Shown: positions 27,776 through 40,000 of the stretch, piece by piece | Numbering within the stretch: the first letter of the stretch is position 1 | Layout of the letters: each line of letters starts with the position of its first letter | NCBI GenBank assembly: GCA_029216955.1 | Contig: JANAVB010044017.1 | Location: 4,424,234-4,488,233 of the forward strand | Direction of reading: 5' to 3' | DNA length: 64,000 nt | From: Iris pallida | Lineage: Eukaryota > Streptophyta > Magnoliopsida > Asparagales > Iridaceae | Made by a program: the position numbers and the translations under genes | The notes under the pieces: generated by a model | Seen by the model: the letters and a program-made list of their open reading frames with translations, nothing else | Database searches by the model: none | What the model was told of the DNA's origin: nothing

Positions 27776-30135
27776 TGTCACGACCCGCACGCACTGTGAG
27801 GGTACGAGAACGTTACAACGCCCAGCCTACGCCGCAGTGTCGGCGGTAGAACGCTGTCGTAGGTCACAAACATCTAACAATATATCTCTAAGCAGTTTAT
27901 ACTCCCCGAATGGGGGTGACATAGCAATAGTAAACTCAATCACAACTAAGGAAGAGATAGCACGATATAAAATAGAACTCAAGGAATAAAATAGATAAAA
28001 TAGCAGTCTAAGATAATCCCAGCATTAACCAACAGTACAAGGTCTCAGATGAAAGAATATACAACTCATAACTCCAAATAAAATCTAACTACGACATGTC
28101 TCAAGACTGCATAAAGTAAGATAAGCCTAACTAGTCTAGTCTAGGCAATCAGGGTGATCTCCTCAGCTAGAGCTGGGTCCTCCTGAGGGTCCAGCTCGCA
28201 GGTGTCATCTAAGGCTGCCCCGTAGTAAGTGTCCAGGCAAGCCTCCTCCTCGTCCTCTGTAATATTTTCAACAGGTCCAGTCAGGACAGGAGCGAGTACA
28301 GTACATCTCAACAGATCATAGCAGGTTAGAAAATATAAACATGCAGTAAAGTAAGGTACAAGTACTGAAAGAAGTGCAGTATAAAAACAGAGAGAGAACT
28401 GTAATAGAAATATCTACTATACATAGAGAACTAGCAGTGACTAGTGAGTCAGAGTACAACATGAACATGTAAATGGCCTGGGATGATTCAATGAAGACAC
28501 TACGGAATGATTCAATGAAGATACTACTGGTATATTATTCACATGTCCACTTCTACTCCTCCGTACCCCCAATCAATACACAAGGATCCAGCCAGGTTAT
28601 GTTATTTGATTCCATACACGGCCTCCGAAGGGTGATACATGGATGTCCCATAAATGGGGAGTCTGGGGGTTACCCAACTGTGTAAGATTCAAGTGACTCT
28701 GTGATCATGAGGGTACATGTCACAAGTAATCAAGTGAACCAAGAAGCATAGTGATATGCCATGTAAGTGAAACGCACAGAACACGTAGTACCCGATTCTC
28801 CCTAAGGATAACATCTCAAGAAAGGATCCATATAGTACCAATCCGTGTGACCATCGTGACAGTACAAGTAAAGTAATCTACTGCAGGAAATAATTCTAAG
28901 CAAGATATAAAATGATCAGAAAATGTACTCGCCTGTATCTGAGTGTCCAATATGAAACGTACTGTCCAAGGAGTGGTGTCTGGCTCCTAATCAGAACAGC
29001 ACAAGTCACAACAAGTCCAGAATAGTAAAATGGAGTCCTACTATGCATTCTACATGATTCTAAGTCAATCTAGGCCAAAGTCAACTCTTGGTCAACTTTG
29101 GTCAACCCTAGAAGTCAAACTAGGTCAACCTTGTCTAAACTAGGCTATACTAAGTCTAATAATGTAGTACAAGCCCTATCTAGACTTACCAAGCTATACC
29201 AACTGCCTAGGCCTATTCCCATCACAAGTGCATACATTGCCTATATCTAGTAACATCCAAGTATACACAATGGCACAAATATGAACTTGCACCCATACAA
29301 CCCTATGGCCTACTATCATGGTATCCCCCCATACACCATATGTAACCATCTACATAAAACCATATACATCTATATAGGGACATACCCATCACAATGCACA
29401 TATTAATTTACATATATATAATACATTGATTTACATATGCATATAGTCACATATAGGGGCTGTGCATTAGGTAGGCATATAGGGACATGAGTAAATGTGT
29501 GTGTGTGATAGGGCACAACAAGAGGGGGCTATGTGAGGGCAATGTGCAACAGTACTTGTGTGTGTGTGTAGCTGTGTGTGTGCGCTATACCAACAGTGAT
29601 CACATATACATGGGCAGGAAACACTAACAGTGAATGAGGGGGAAAATGAGTGTGTGTGTGATAAAACCATGTGCAGGAATACATCCAGATAGAGAGTGAG
29701 TGAAAGTGTGTAAGTGCTCACAGGAAAACAGTATGTGTCAAGAGTGTGTGTATACAAGACATGAGTGAAAAGGGTGAGGGATAAATCAGTTGCTAAACTG
29801 GACTGTAAAAAGGGAAATCACACACACAGGAAAAGCAATAAGGGGGCAGTCCATACACAGGTTCCAATATGAAAACTCAGTTCAATGAATTCACAGGTTA
29901 AGAAGAAAAGAAAAGGAAATAAATTTAATGCCCCAACAATCTCAGTTAAGAAGGAAAAGGAGAAAAAGAAATCAATTCATTGTCCCCTTCCCCAATCTCA
30001 GTTTTTTGAAGAATACCCAAAACAGTTTATTAATCTCAGGTTTTGCAATACATTGCATACCCAGGTTGACATATAAACCTATGCTGACAGAACATGTTCT
30101 CAGTTTTATCAAAACCACAACTCAGATTTATCTAT
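27776..30135 (-). repeat. 5' LTR of element C, first segment
   Basis: Collinear with 18603-20957 of the 3' LTR. It stops at the target duplication of element D (TCTAT, 30131-30135). The second segment is 46815-48551. Confidence 0.95.
30131..30135. repeat. Target site duplication TCTAT, left copy (element D)
   Basis: TCTAT before TGTTTGC at 30136. The second copy at 46810-46814 follows CCTACA. The uninterrupted LTR of element C has one copy at about 20958-20962. Confidence 0.95.
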
Positions 30136-31027
30136 TGTTTGCAAAAACAAAAGTATAAAACTTTATTGATACAAATTGTAATAAAGATTACAAGAATTCT
30201 GGGAAAATTACAACTATAGGAATCCAATCTTGATGACGATTGCTTTATCCCTTGGACGATGTGAACTTTGAAGACGAAGCCTTTGAAGTTGAAAACAACT
30301 CTGGAAATTGAAGGCAAAAGCCTCTGAAGTTGAAGACAAAAGTCTCGGAAGAATGCAGCAACACTTTGACAAGAACTCCTGAACTCTCTGATTTCTGATC
30401 TCTGATCTTGATCCCCCTAAAATGAAGACTTGAAACTCTATTTATAGAGTTCTGAAAATAACTAACTTTCAGTTATTTTGGACTGCGCAAGCTGATTTGC
30501 GCAGCAACTGGTTTGCGCAGCACTGGATTGCGCAGACAGTTATTGGATCGTGGGCCAACTATTTGAGACACATGGCATTAGTTGATTGAAATGCGCACGA
30601 TCGTGCATAGACAGTTGCCACGTAATGAGCATTTGATGGCATGAATGCCACATGTAATTAGTCAGTTATGTTGGTAGAATGCGCAAAGTGAACCGTGCAG
30701 AAATGGTTTGCGCAACCACGGATTGCGCATGAATGGTTTGCGCAACCACGGATTGCGCTGCCACCTGTCAGCCGCCCTCGAGCACTGTGCGGCATCAAAA
30801 ACGAACAGCCTCCTCGTTATTCGTGTTGTCAGCTGTCAGGAAGATCTGATTTGATTCAGTCAATGACGACTTCTGCCACGTCAGCCTGCGCAGTTGGGAA
30901 CATGCGCAAACCAACCTGCGCAAAGTGATGTCTGCGTAATTTGTTGTCTGCGCAACTCATCAAAATGATGAATATCTTGAATTGTTGACTTTGTTAATTG
31001 ATGTAACTTGATTTTTTAGGACCTACA
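30136..31027 (-). repeat. 3' LTR of element D (892 bp)
   Basis: Begins TGTTTGCAAAAAC and ends GGACCTACA in plus coordinates. Minus-strand TATAAAT is at 30440-30446. The U3 part (30480-30960) holds about a dozen TGCGCA palindromes and a tandem duplication of a 27-30 bp unit at 30701-30760. A minus-strand polypurine tract (GAAGGGGGTCT) adjoins it at 31028-31038. Confidence 0.95.
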
Positions 31028-31040
31028 AGACCCCCTTCAA
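31028..31040 (-). other. Polypurine tract of element D
   Basis: On the minus strand TTGAAGGGGGTCT runs directly into the LTR start TGTAGG. In Ty3 elements this tract primes second-strand synthesis. It fixes the 3' end of the element, so the antisense genes lie inside it. Confidence 0.7.
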
Positions 31041-31194
31041 AGTTTTCAAAAGTTGATTATAATCAAAATTTTAAAATACTTTGAATTTTTAAATGTTGAA
31101 TCGTTTTGCGCAATATGATGAGCTGTCTGCGCAAAGCGAATAGACCACAAGTTTAGGCGCAATCCGAGGCGGCCGTTTCGTTTTTTTTGAAAAC

Positions 31195-31201
31195 TATAAA
31201 T
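31195..31201 (+). promoter_or_regulatory. TATA box of the antisense PMD gene
   Basis: TATAAAT in the context CTATAAATAG, 100 bases before the ATG at 31301. A start site near 31225-31230 would give a leader of about 75 bases. It faces away from the LTR promoter, and the TGCGCA-rich U3 lies between the two. Confidence 0.65.
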
Positions 31202-31300
31202 AGTCCTCTTCATACTTCAAAGTATTCTTTACTTGCTGTCTTCGTGCACTTGAGAGAGAATTTCTGAACTCTTTCTTCCTTTCTTCTCCGACGATTTGTC

Positions 31301-34300
31301 ATGGCTCCACGACGATCAAATGCTGCCGCTACTGCCGCCGCGAAGGGAAAAGCTCCGGCCGAGTCTTCTGACAGGGTTGCACGGCGAGCTTCCCGACATG
31401 AATCCGCACACCCTGCTCTGAGAGGTAGTTGAACCGATCGAAAACCCCTTCTTAGGGTGATTCGACTCCTTTGAAACTCATCTCTTTTTAGAGATAAGTT
31501 CATATTGCGCCACCCTTTTTAGGGTTTCGGTTGCATCAACTATCAGTTCTTCATTTTTATAAAGGCTGCATTCTTGCACAAATTGTTGATTTGTGCTGAC
31601 AGGAAGTCAGCACAAACAATTAAGTTGCGCAAATATCAGCGCAAACCATTGCTTTGTGCACCTTTAATGATGCGCAAACTGATATTGCGCAAGTCATGTC
31701 AGCGCAATCTGAGGTTGCGCAAATCATGTCAGTGCAGTCTGATGTTGCGCAAATCATGTCAGCGCAGTCTGATGTTGCGCAAATTATGTCAGCGCAGTCT
31801 GAAGTTGCGCAAATCATGTTTCATGTTTAAAAACAAAATCTTTGTCTTGGACTAATTTTCATCTGTTTGTTGATGCAGTTGAAGTCAATGAAGATCCAGA
31901 TTACGAACATTTTGTGGGAACCCTCACAGAGTCTGAATACAAAGAGGATCTGTCTCATGTCCATTACCCTCAGTATGATCTGCCGGCCTCCCGTCAGGCT
32001 ATATTGATTTCACAGGACAATAAAACTTTGATGTGTTTGATGAACGGACAGCCTTTAGAATCAGCTGATACTGTAATTCACAAGAAACCCTTATTCCTAT
32101 TCGGTGATGCCTTTGAGAGAGCCTCTCAGCCCAGACCAAGGATGGAAGATAGGGTAGATCACCAGCAAGATAGATCCTTTTTTATACCCGACATCGCTCG
32201 ATGCCTTCCTTTGTCACGGTACGCTCATGCAAGCTACCCTAGGAAGATGGAATGGAATATCACTCTATTTCAGGATGCTCGGGCAGGAAAAATCTTCGTA
32301 AAGAAGGGGCCACATCATAAAGATATGTTTTATAGTTCTTCCGACAGATATAGTGTCCTACTGAGAGGCTTAAGACCTGGCTGCATTCCACCAGAGAACT
32401 CCTCCATGCTAATGCCTGTTAGGACACCAATATTCGTAAATGAGTTTGCGAAGGTTGAAGGAAAATATCCTGTGCAAGATATAAGAATGACTGGATTGGT
32501 GAATCCAGACTACAAGCGATGGAGTTATATCGCAAATTGGGTTCTGGGAAAATTCCAAGACAGACTCCAACAAATCAACCTGTATGAAGCAGTGCATGCC
32601 ACTGTATATGGATTTGCTCCCAATCCTCATATGTTCTTAGCCTTAGCTGAGAGATACAACTACAGGACCGGAACTTTCATGACCCCAGGGGGAGAGATGG
32701 GGTTTGCACTCCACGAGATGAAGTATATCTCGTTCTTGCCCATGGCAGATGCTCCGTATGAGGAGTATGTACCAACAAATGATGAGTTGAACAAGCTCAG
32801 AAAAGAGAATCCAGAGATGGTGACAGTGTTCGAAGAACTATTGTGCCATTACAGGATCTGCTCTTTATTTTACAAGAGTGCCACTGCCAATACTTGTTAT
32901 TCTTCAAAGTGGCTACCATATCTATTTCTTAATCATATAGAGGAGAAGAAAACCAAGGAGAACGATAAATGTTACCCAACCTTTTTCAAACCTTTGAGCC
33001 ATACAGAGGTTAGAAAATTAATGGAACAGAGTGGTCATTTTGATAAAGAAGTGATGGATGACCATGAATATCCTCCTTTGAAGAGAGGAGACAATTTGGA
33101 AAGTTACTTGAGAATGGGCTATAGGCCCATGTCAGAAGAAGCACAATTGGCGGGATTCTTGACATACTGGCTGCGAAGGTTCGTGGTTCCCGGATCCGGT
33201 ACAGTGGATCGTTTTCACCGTGGCGTCTTGTTTGCAGCTGTTAAATTGGTCTTTGGCTATAAAATGGACTTACTATCAGCAATGACCTGTAAGCTGAACG
33301 CCAGTCTCCGTTTATACGTTGACTTGATGTTGAAAGCGAAAGGAGAGATAGAATTCCCTCGCTTAGAATTGCCATATACATATTTGTTTGGATGGTTGCT
33401 TCTTCACTATCCAAATCTAATGGATCCTGGCATGGGACCAGTTGATGGCAGTTTTCTTCGAAGGTATTCCGATGGAAAATGGAAATATACTTCCTTATCT
33501 GAATGTAGATTTATGTTGAATCTGAACAGAGGCTGGAACTTCTGCTGCGCTCCTTTCCCTACTGGATATGATCAAATGCCCACGAATATGGTGGATTCGA
33601 AACTGCAGCCTCTAACTCGTGTCGCTTTTGAATGGTTGAAGACAATTCGACCATCTCATTTGGTCTACCGATTCGAAGAAGAGTGCTACTTAGAACCATA
33701 CCTCCCAAGCCGTTTTGCTAGACAGTTTGGGTATGATCAGTTCCACGTAGGGAACGCAATTACCTGCCTCCAAGGCAAGGGTTATCTGATAGATGGAGCT
33801 AGGGCTTGGGCTTATTACAATGCCCGTGATACAAAAGCCACTTTCTTCATGCCAGCAAGGACTACTCCTCAGGGTCCTCGAATGCTTTTTACATATTCCG
33901 TGTTTTACACATCAGCGAATACTTTTGCCGAGAATTTCCATCTCGCAGATAGTTTCGCCACTGCAACAAGATTAAGAAGAGGGAGAATTGCTCCATCAAT
34001 CCCTATAAATGAGGAGGCACAGGAACCGGCAGATGCACCTCTGGAAACTACAAGGGATATTATATTCCCCCAAGAAGTGAATGCACCACTTCGTATTTTA
34101 CTGAAGGTGGGTAAATCTCCTGCGAAGAAGAGAAGAAGAGAGGAGCCTCCTGCTCCTGTGGCGAAGAAGAAATTGATTCTTGATGTTTCTTCTGAAAAGG
34201 TGACTACCAGATCTCAATCCCGGCAATTGGCCGAGACTCATCAAGAAATTGCCAGTACACCAACTTCCGTGCAAAAGCGAACAGAGCCAGAAAATATAGA

Positions 34301-36093
34301 GAGTCCTGTTAGGCCTCTACACAGAAAGAAAAGAGTAGTTACCAGAAGAGTCTTGGAAGAGTCTTCTTCTATACAACTCCTGACTTCAGTAGATGCTGCT
34401 GCAGGACTTTTAATGGCATCCCCCATACCCGCTTCTGAATCAGGGAGCAAAACTCTCGAGGAGAATGAACAGAGGGGAGATGTTGCCCCAAGAATTGAAA
34501 AGCCTAGAGAACATATTTTAGAGGAAGATCAAAGTGTTGTACGACCTCATTCTCCTATCGCAGATGTTACTCAACCTCCTTCTACTCCCAGGACTCTTCG
34601 TGAGAACGAAGATCGTAAAATGATTGCAGCTCTGGAGGATTGCAGTTATAGCTTGCAGGAAGATCAGGCTGCCACTAGCAGTGGAAATGCAGCAGTAGAA
34701 GAAGAAGAAGAAGAAGATGAGGAAGGTTCTTCATCCGACAATGTTGATGAGTATTTACAAGATCCTGAAAAGCAAACTGAAGAACACAGATCTCTTGATA
34801 CTGCCGATGATATTTCAAATCCTAAAAAGGATATTGAAGTGGAGGCGTCTGCAGAAAAGGCTGTCGATGTTGAAATAGAAATATCTCCTGAAGAAGTAGC
34901 CGATGAAGGTGTGCTAAAAGAAAATCCCACCACCGACCCTCAAGGTATAAAACGAGATTTAACAATCTTTTCTTGTTTTAAAATGAACCGATAACTAACA
35001 TCTTCATTTGCAGATCTTGGGACTTTGCCAATACCTCCAACGGACCTGATTATGGTGCCTATACCAACGGTGGTTATTAGCAGTAGTCATCATTTATCTT
35101 GTGGTTCTGAGGCGGGCAGCAGTCAGGCTGTTGCAGCGGAGGCTACTTCTGTTCAACAGTATTCCATTCCAATAAGGAATGAACTCGTTGTTAAACCAAA
35201 CCAAGGTAACATTGCTCTTAATTTGATCTTTTTGTTCATCAACAATCAATTAGTAAAATAATAATTTTACTTTTGTAGAAGATCAAACAGGAGGAGCAAC
35301 CAGCTCTACTTTGGCTCCCTTATTTAAAGAGCCTATTGTCCAACCTCAAAGAATCGAGCAACTTGTTACCCCGTCTTCATCGGGAGTAGCAGCGACTCCG
35401 GGAACTTTAGCCATCAATCAGCAGGTTATCCAGTCATTTACTAAATGCTTCTTTGAATCGCTGGGATCTCTCGTCCGTAAAATGATAGAGAAAGAAGGGG
35501 CTGACTTCATTATGGTTAGAAAGCCCACTTCTTTCTTGATAAGAGCCATAAGAGACCAAGGAGACGAAGCTCAGGCCACTCTCCTTGAACATATACTGGA
35601 TGAATTGGAAGTCTCCATCAAGAAGTATAAAGAACTCAAGAAGAAAGATGTAGACTATTTAGTACAAGCTGAATTTGAGCGGCTGGCTCAAGCTGCTGAT
35701 ATGGAAAGGTTAACTCTTCAAAATCTATTAGAAGCTCATTCAGCAAAATCAGCTGAATATAATTCTAAAATAGAATCAATTACCCTAGTAGCTGAAAGTA
35801 AGGGACGGCGACTTGCTGAGCTGAAGGCTGAAATTACTCGCCTCCAACAAGAGTTTGAAGAAGAAACTGTTAATCACCAACTGGTGATTGAACAATTTAA
35901 TGCATTGATTGAAGAAAGGAATGAGTATGAGACAACTCATGGTGAAGAGATCACCCGCAGGACAGTAGATATGCCCATTTTTGATGAAGACAGCGGGATG
36001 GAGGAGGCAAGAAAGATAGTAGCGTCAACACACGAAGAAGAGCTGCAGACATTGAAGCAGCAAATTGACAATCTAATTGTCCCTCCTTCTTGA
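31301..36093 (+). CDS. Antisense spliced gene of element D: plant mobile domain (PMD) protein with coiled-coil tail
   Basis: Four exons: 31301-31424, 31879-34944, 35014-35205 and 35279-36093. All introns are GT-AG and phase 1, and the joined frame is open for 1,398 residues. Residues 1-41 are Ala/Arg-rich. Residues about 270-700 match the PMD pattern: YNYRTGTFMTPGGEM then FLPM, later GFLTYWLRRFVVPGSG, and LPYTYLFGWLLLHYP. Residues about 720-1060 are acidic and low-complexity with a basic, NLS-like KKRRREEP near 790; residues about 1235-1355 form a coiled coil. Host PMD proteins (MAIN, MAIL1) are known for gene regulation and transposon silencing; what this copy does is unknown. It lies between pol and the polypurine tract, opposite to gag-pol. 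Exon joins are supported by frame only, not by transcripts. Confidence 0.8.
31425..31878 (+). other. Intron 1 of the PMD gene, with 30-bp tandem repeats
   Basis: Donor AGAG|GTAGTT, acceptor TTGATGCAG|TTGAAG, 454 bp. Joining G at 31424 to TT at 31879 keeps the frame, while reading through meets a stop two codons past the donor. The intron holds TGCGCA-bearing tandem repeats (31681-31820). Confidence 0.7.
31681..31820 (+). repeat. 30-bp tandem repeat in intron 1 (4.7 copies)
   Basis: Unit GATGTTGCGCAAATCATGTC followed by AGCGCAGTCT, contiguous, with starts at 31681, 31711, 31741, 31771 and 31801. Each unit carries one TTGCGCAA palindrome and one AGCGCAG half-site. Changes between copies are mainly transitions. 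Confidence 0.95.
34945..35013 (+). other. Intron 2 of the PMD gene (69 bp)
   Basis: CAAG|GTATAA to TTTGCAG|ATCTTG. Phase 1; the frames of exons 2 and 3 join exactly. Without splicing the frame stops at 34992-34994. Confidence 0.75.
35206..35278 (+). other. Intron 3 of the PMD gene (73 bp)
   Basis: CAAG|GTAACA to TTTTGTAG|AAGATC, phase 1. It joins exon 3 to the coiled-coil exon, which lies in another frame. Exon 3 (192 bp) is a symmetrical 1-1 exon. Confidence 0.75.
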
Positions 36094-36684
36094 TTTTGTA
36101 TTTGGGTTTTGTTGCTGTAGATGTATTTTTGTAATGTCTCATTTTTTGATATAAAGAACATTTTGTTGTGGCTCTATTATTTATTGTATATCTTATTCAG
36201 ATATAAATAATAGATAGATATGATATATTTATTGACAATTTAATTGAAAACGACAAATTGCTGATGTAGAAGATGAACGATGATGACTCGTCAATGTATA
36301 TAAAAAATGAATGAACGGGAATACCGTCAAGTATTGATGAAAGAACAGGTAAATCGCCAAATGATGTTGAAATGAACGAATTAACCGTCAAATGATAATA
36401 AATGAACGGGTTAACCGTCACAATAGATGAACGGATGAACCGTCAGATATTAACGAACGGACGAACCGTCGGATGAATGTAATAAATGAACGGATGAACC
36501 GTCAGGTGTTTAATGAACGGACGAACCGTCGGATGAATGTGATAAATGAACGGATGAACCGTCAGGAGTTTAATGAACGGACGAACCGTCGGATGAATGT
36601 AATGCTTCATTAATTGAGGAACTTCTGTCTATAAATATAGCAGAAATCTGACAGGAACGAACACTTCTACTCTTCAACATAAAA
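36094..36684 (+). other. Spacer between the two antisense genes, with a 60-bp tandem repeat array
   Basis: 36094-36240 is an AT-rich 3' region. From about 36240 to 36600 the motifs GAACGG and AACCGTC alternate. The last three units (36421-36480, 36481-36540, 36541-36600) are regular 60-bp repeats, each with GAACGGATGAACCGTC and GAACGGACGAACCGTC. A TATA box (TATAAAT, 36630-36636) follows directly. AACGG is the core of the M-phase (MSA) element bound by three-repeat MYB proteins in plants, so the array could be an enhancer; this is inference from the motif alone. Confidence 0.7.
36630..36636 (+). promoter_or_regulatory. TATA box of the small antisense gene
   Basis: TATAAAT in CTATAAATATAG, 55 bases before the ATG at 36685. 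The same CTATAAATA form is seen at the PMD gene and in the LTR. Confidence 0.6.
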
Positions 36685-37005
36685 ATGTCTTCCGGAGAAG
36701 CATCTAAGAAGGTTGAGACCGTCTCAAAGGTTCAGAAGGGTATTGAAGAACACCCTGCCGATCCAGTTCAGCCAAAGGAAGCAGAAGCAGGCGAAGGTTC
36801 GTCTGCACCCCAGTCACCACGGGACATTTTGGACTTCCTGCTCGAACCAGGAAAGACTAAAGAAGAAGAAGCCATGAGGATGGCCGCCTGCAAGTTTCTT
36901 GTGGGATCCAGCAAGGAGGTTTTTGGCTCTTTTGCTGACCGCATTTTTGAGAAGGACGGCAGTGGCCCTCGTCCCAATGTAGAAAAAGATGATAGTGACC
37001 TTTAA
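36685..37005 (+). CDS. Small antisense gene of element D, 106 residues, unknown function
   Basis: ATG at 36685 (AAAAATGTC) opens a 106-codon frame ending TAA at 37005. The first 45 residues are charged and low-complexity (Glu, Lys, Pro, Ser). The rest looks folded and partly helical (DILDFLLEPG, AACKFLVGSSKEVFGSF). I recognise no family. It has a TATA box, a repeat array upstream and an AATAAA-like signal after the stop (37019-37025), and it converges on the end of pol (37082) with 76 bp between. These signs favour a real gene; a chance ORF in the pol 3' region remains possible. Confidence 0.55.
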   Translation: MSSGEASKKVETVSKVQKGIEEHPADPVQPKEAEAGEGSSAPQSPRDILDFLLEPGKTKEEEAMRMAACKFLVGSSKEVFGSFADRIFEKDGSGPRPNVEKDDSDL

Positions 37006-37081
37006 TATGTACTATCATATAATAAAATTTAAATTTTATTCATGAACTTGATTCTGTCTGATAATTTACAAGTATTTACAT

Positions 37082-40000
37082 TTATACATAATACTTCTTT
37101 AAGAATTTGCCATTGATAGGCATCATAGCAACTCGACCATCAAGTTCTGAAAGTTGATAAGCTCCGTTTGAGAAGACTTTACTCACAACATAGGGACCTT
37201 CCCATTTCGCATCGAATTTCCCTTTGCTCATATGAGTCATAGTCATAGGACGTCTGACTGTTAGAACAAGTTCTCCTTACTGAAAGGCTCTGACCTTCAC
37301 TTTACGATTAAATGTCTTTGAGATGCGGGCTTGGTATAACTCAATATGCTGTTGAGCCATTAACCGCTTTTCATCCAATGCTTCTAACTCTTGAAGTCGA
37401 AGAAGGTCATTATTTTCTGTGGTGAGCTCATTGGCAATAGCAATCCTTAAAGAAGGAATTTGTAACTCCAAAGGAAGGACAGCTTCACAGCCATACACCA
37501 AAGAGAAAGGTGTAAAACCAGTGGGATTACGGACTGTAGTTCGGTAGGCCTAAAGACATTCGCCAAGTTTCTCGCTCCAATTCCGTTTGTTAGTGGATAC
37601 AAATTTTTTAAGGAGTTTAATAATGGTTTTGTTAAAGGCTTCAGCTAAACCATTGGCAGCAGGATTGTAGGCCGTCGAAGCAACATTGTTAATCCGATGA
37701 TCATCGCAGAATCTAGTGAACTTCTGACTAATGAATTGAGGTCCATTGTCATGAATGATTCTTTGAGGTACATCGAATCTATAGATGACATGGTGTTTAA
37801 CGAAGTTGATGACACTGCTAGTCTTGACTTCAGCCAGAGGTATAGCTTCAGCCCACTTGGAGAAGTAATCGGTTATTGCCAATATGAATCGATGTCCTCT
37901 AGAAGAAGGAGGATTAATAGGACCTATGATGTCCATACCCCAAGCTTCAAAAGGCCAGGAAGCAGCAGTCGGGTGTAAGAATTCCAAGGGTTGATGAATG
38001 AAGTCTGCATGGATTTGACAAGCACGACATTTCCTTGCATATTCAATGGCATCTGATACCATATAGGGCCAATAATAACCCATACGTCTAATGCGATCCT
38101 GTAATTTAGGACCAGGTTGATGTGCTCCACAGACGCCATCATGAGCTTCAAGCAACACTTGTTTGGCTTCATCACCAGCTAAACAGCGTAGAAGAAGACC
38201 ATCATAAGTTCGCCGATAGAGTGTTTTGGTGGTTTGATTGTAATAAAATCGTAGAGATCGACGTCGAACGCTTGTAGCCTCCTTAGGATCTTCAGGGAGT
38301 ATGTCATGTACTATGAAATCGATAAAAGGAGTTCTCCAATCGTCATCAATAACTTCGACTTCAGCAAGATTGCTAAATTCAATATTACGATTGTTCTCAA
38401 TACAGAACAGTTCTCGGTTAGAAATAACCACCACCTGATGCCTTTTGATAGGGATGGCTAAGACAGCTGCAAGATTGGCCAAAGCATCGGCTTCAGTATT
38501 GCAAGCTCGTCGAACATAGTCGATGAAGAAGGCTTTGAATGATGTAGCTATATTGATCGCCGCTTCATGATAAGGCACCAGGTCTTGATGACGGACTTCA
38601 TAGGTTCCTCTAACCTGGTTCACAACCAGTTTAGAATCACCATAGACTTCCAGATATTCAACATTCAGTTGTTTAGCTAGCTGAAGGCCGACAAGTAAGG
38701 CATTGTACTCTGCCACATTATTGGAACAAGGTTCATCCAAAGAGTAGGCTCTTTGGATAGTTAATCCGTCTGGAGAAACGAGAACAACTCCAACACCTGC
38801 CACTATAGCACCATTTGGTCCAATTCTTGATGTACCATCAAAGAATAAACGCCAGGTTGGAAACTCTTCAGAGATCATGTTGACTTCTAATGTCTCGTCA
38901 GGAATTTCGTCATAGAGTTTAGATGTCTCAGGCACAGGATGAGCTGCTAAGAAGTCCGCCAACGCTTGACCTTTGACAGACTTTTGTGGAACATACACCA
39001 TGTCATATTGAGCTAGCAAGATTGCCCATGTAGCCAACCGAGAATTAAGTGTACTCGGTTTCTTCATGAGTACCCGGAGAGGGTTAACTCGAGATATAAC
39101 ATGAATAGTTTGACCAATGATATAATGCCTCGTCTTTTGCACAGCAAACATGAGAGCCAGGCATTCTTTCTCGACCGAACTATAACGGTGTTCAGCACCA
39201 ATCATAGTTCGGCTAAGATAGTAGATAGCTTGTTCATGGCCTTTTTTATTCTTTTGGGCAAGTAAAGCACCCAATGAATGGTCCATAGCACGGACATACA
39301 TCAAGAATGGAATGCCAGAGATAGGTGGCACCAAAACTGGTGGGTTCATAAGATATTGTTTGATATCGTCGAATGCTCGTTGACACTCTTCAGTCCAAAC
39401 AAAAGATACACCCTTCTTCATTAGTTGAGTGAATGGTCTGCAGCGTCCAGACAAGTTCGAAATGAATCGCCTAATGTACGCAAGTCGGCCTTGGAATCCT
39501 CGTAGCTCTTTTAGGTTGCGTGGAGGACGCATCTCTTGGATGGCTTTGATCTTCTCGGGATCCACGGGTATACCCTTAGAGGTAATGACGAAGCCAAGAA
39601 ATTTGCCACTAGAGACACCCAAGAATAACTTGGTGGGATTCATCTTGAGCTGATGTTGACACATGAGATTAAATATTGTTCTCAGATCTTGGATGTGATC
39701 TTCTTTTAGACGACTTTTAACAGCAATATCGTCAACATAGCATTCAACTGTTTTACGAAGATGTTCTCTGAAAATGGTACTCATAGCCCGTTGGTAGGTT
39801 GCACCCGCATTCTTGAGACCAAATGGCATCACTGTATAACAATAGACTCCTCGAGGAGTACGGAAAGATGTATGCTTTTCATCTTCAGGATGTATTTTGA
39901 TCTGATTATATCCGGAAAATCCATCCATAAAAGATATTCTTTCGAACCCACAAGTATTGTCAATCATGACGTCTGTGATAGGAAGAGGAAATTCATCTTT

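Noticed and set aside
31681..31820. 30-bp repeats as a CRISPR-like array
   Set aside because: Units are contiguous with no spacers, in plant retrotransposon DNA and inside an intron.
31842..34994. The 1,050-codon ORF as a complete intronless gene starting at 31842
   Set aside because: The ATG at 31842 lies in intron 1; the TATA box, upstream ATG and phase-matched splice sites fit a longer spliced gene better.
31301..36093. PMD gene as an ordinary host gene that element D merely landed near
   Set aside because: It lies inside the element, between pol and the polypurine tract, within one pair of LTRs and one target duplication.
36421..36600. 60-bp repeats as a centromeric or other satellite
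   Set aside because: Only three regular units, placed directly before a TATA box inside one element.
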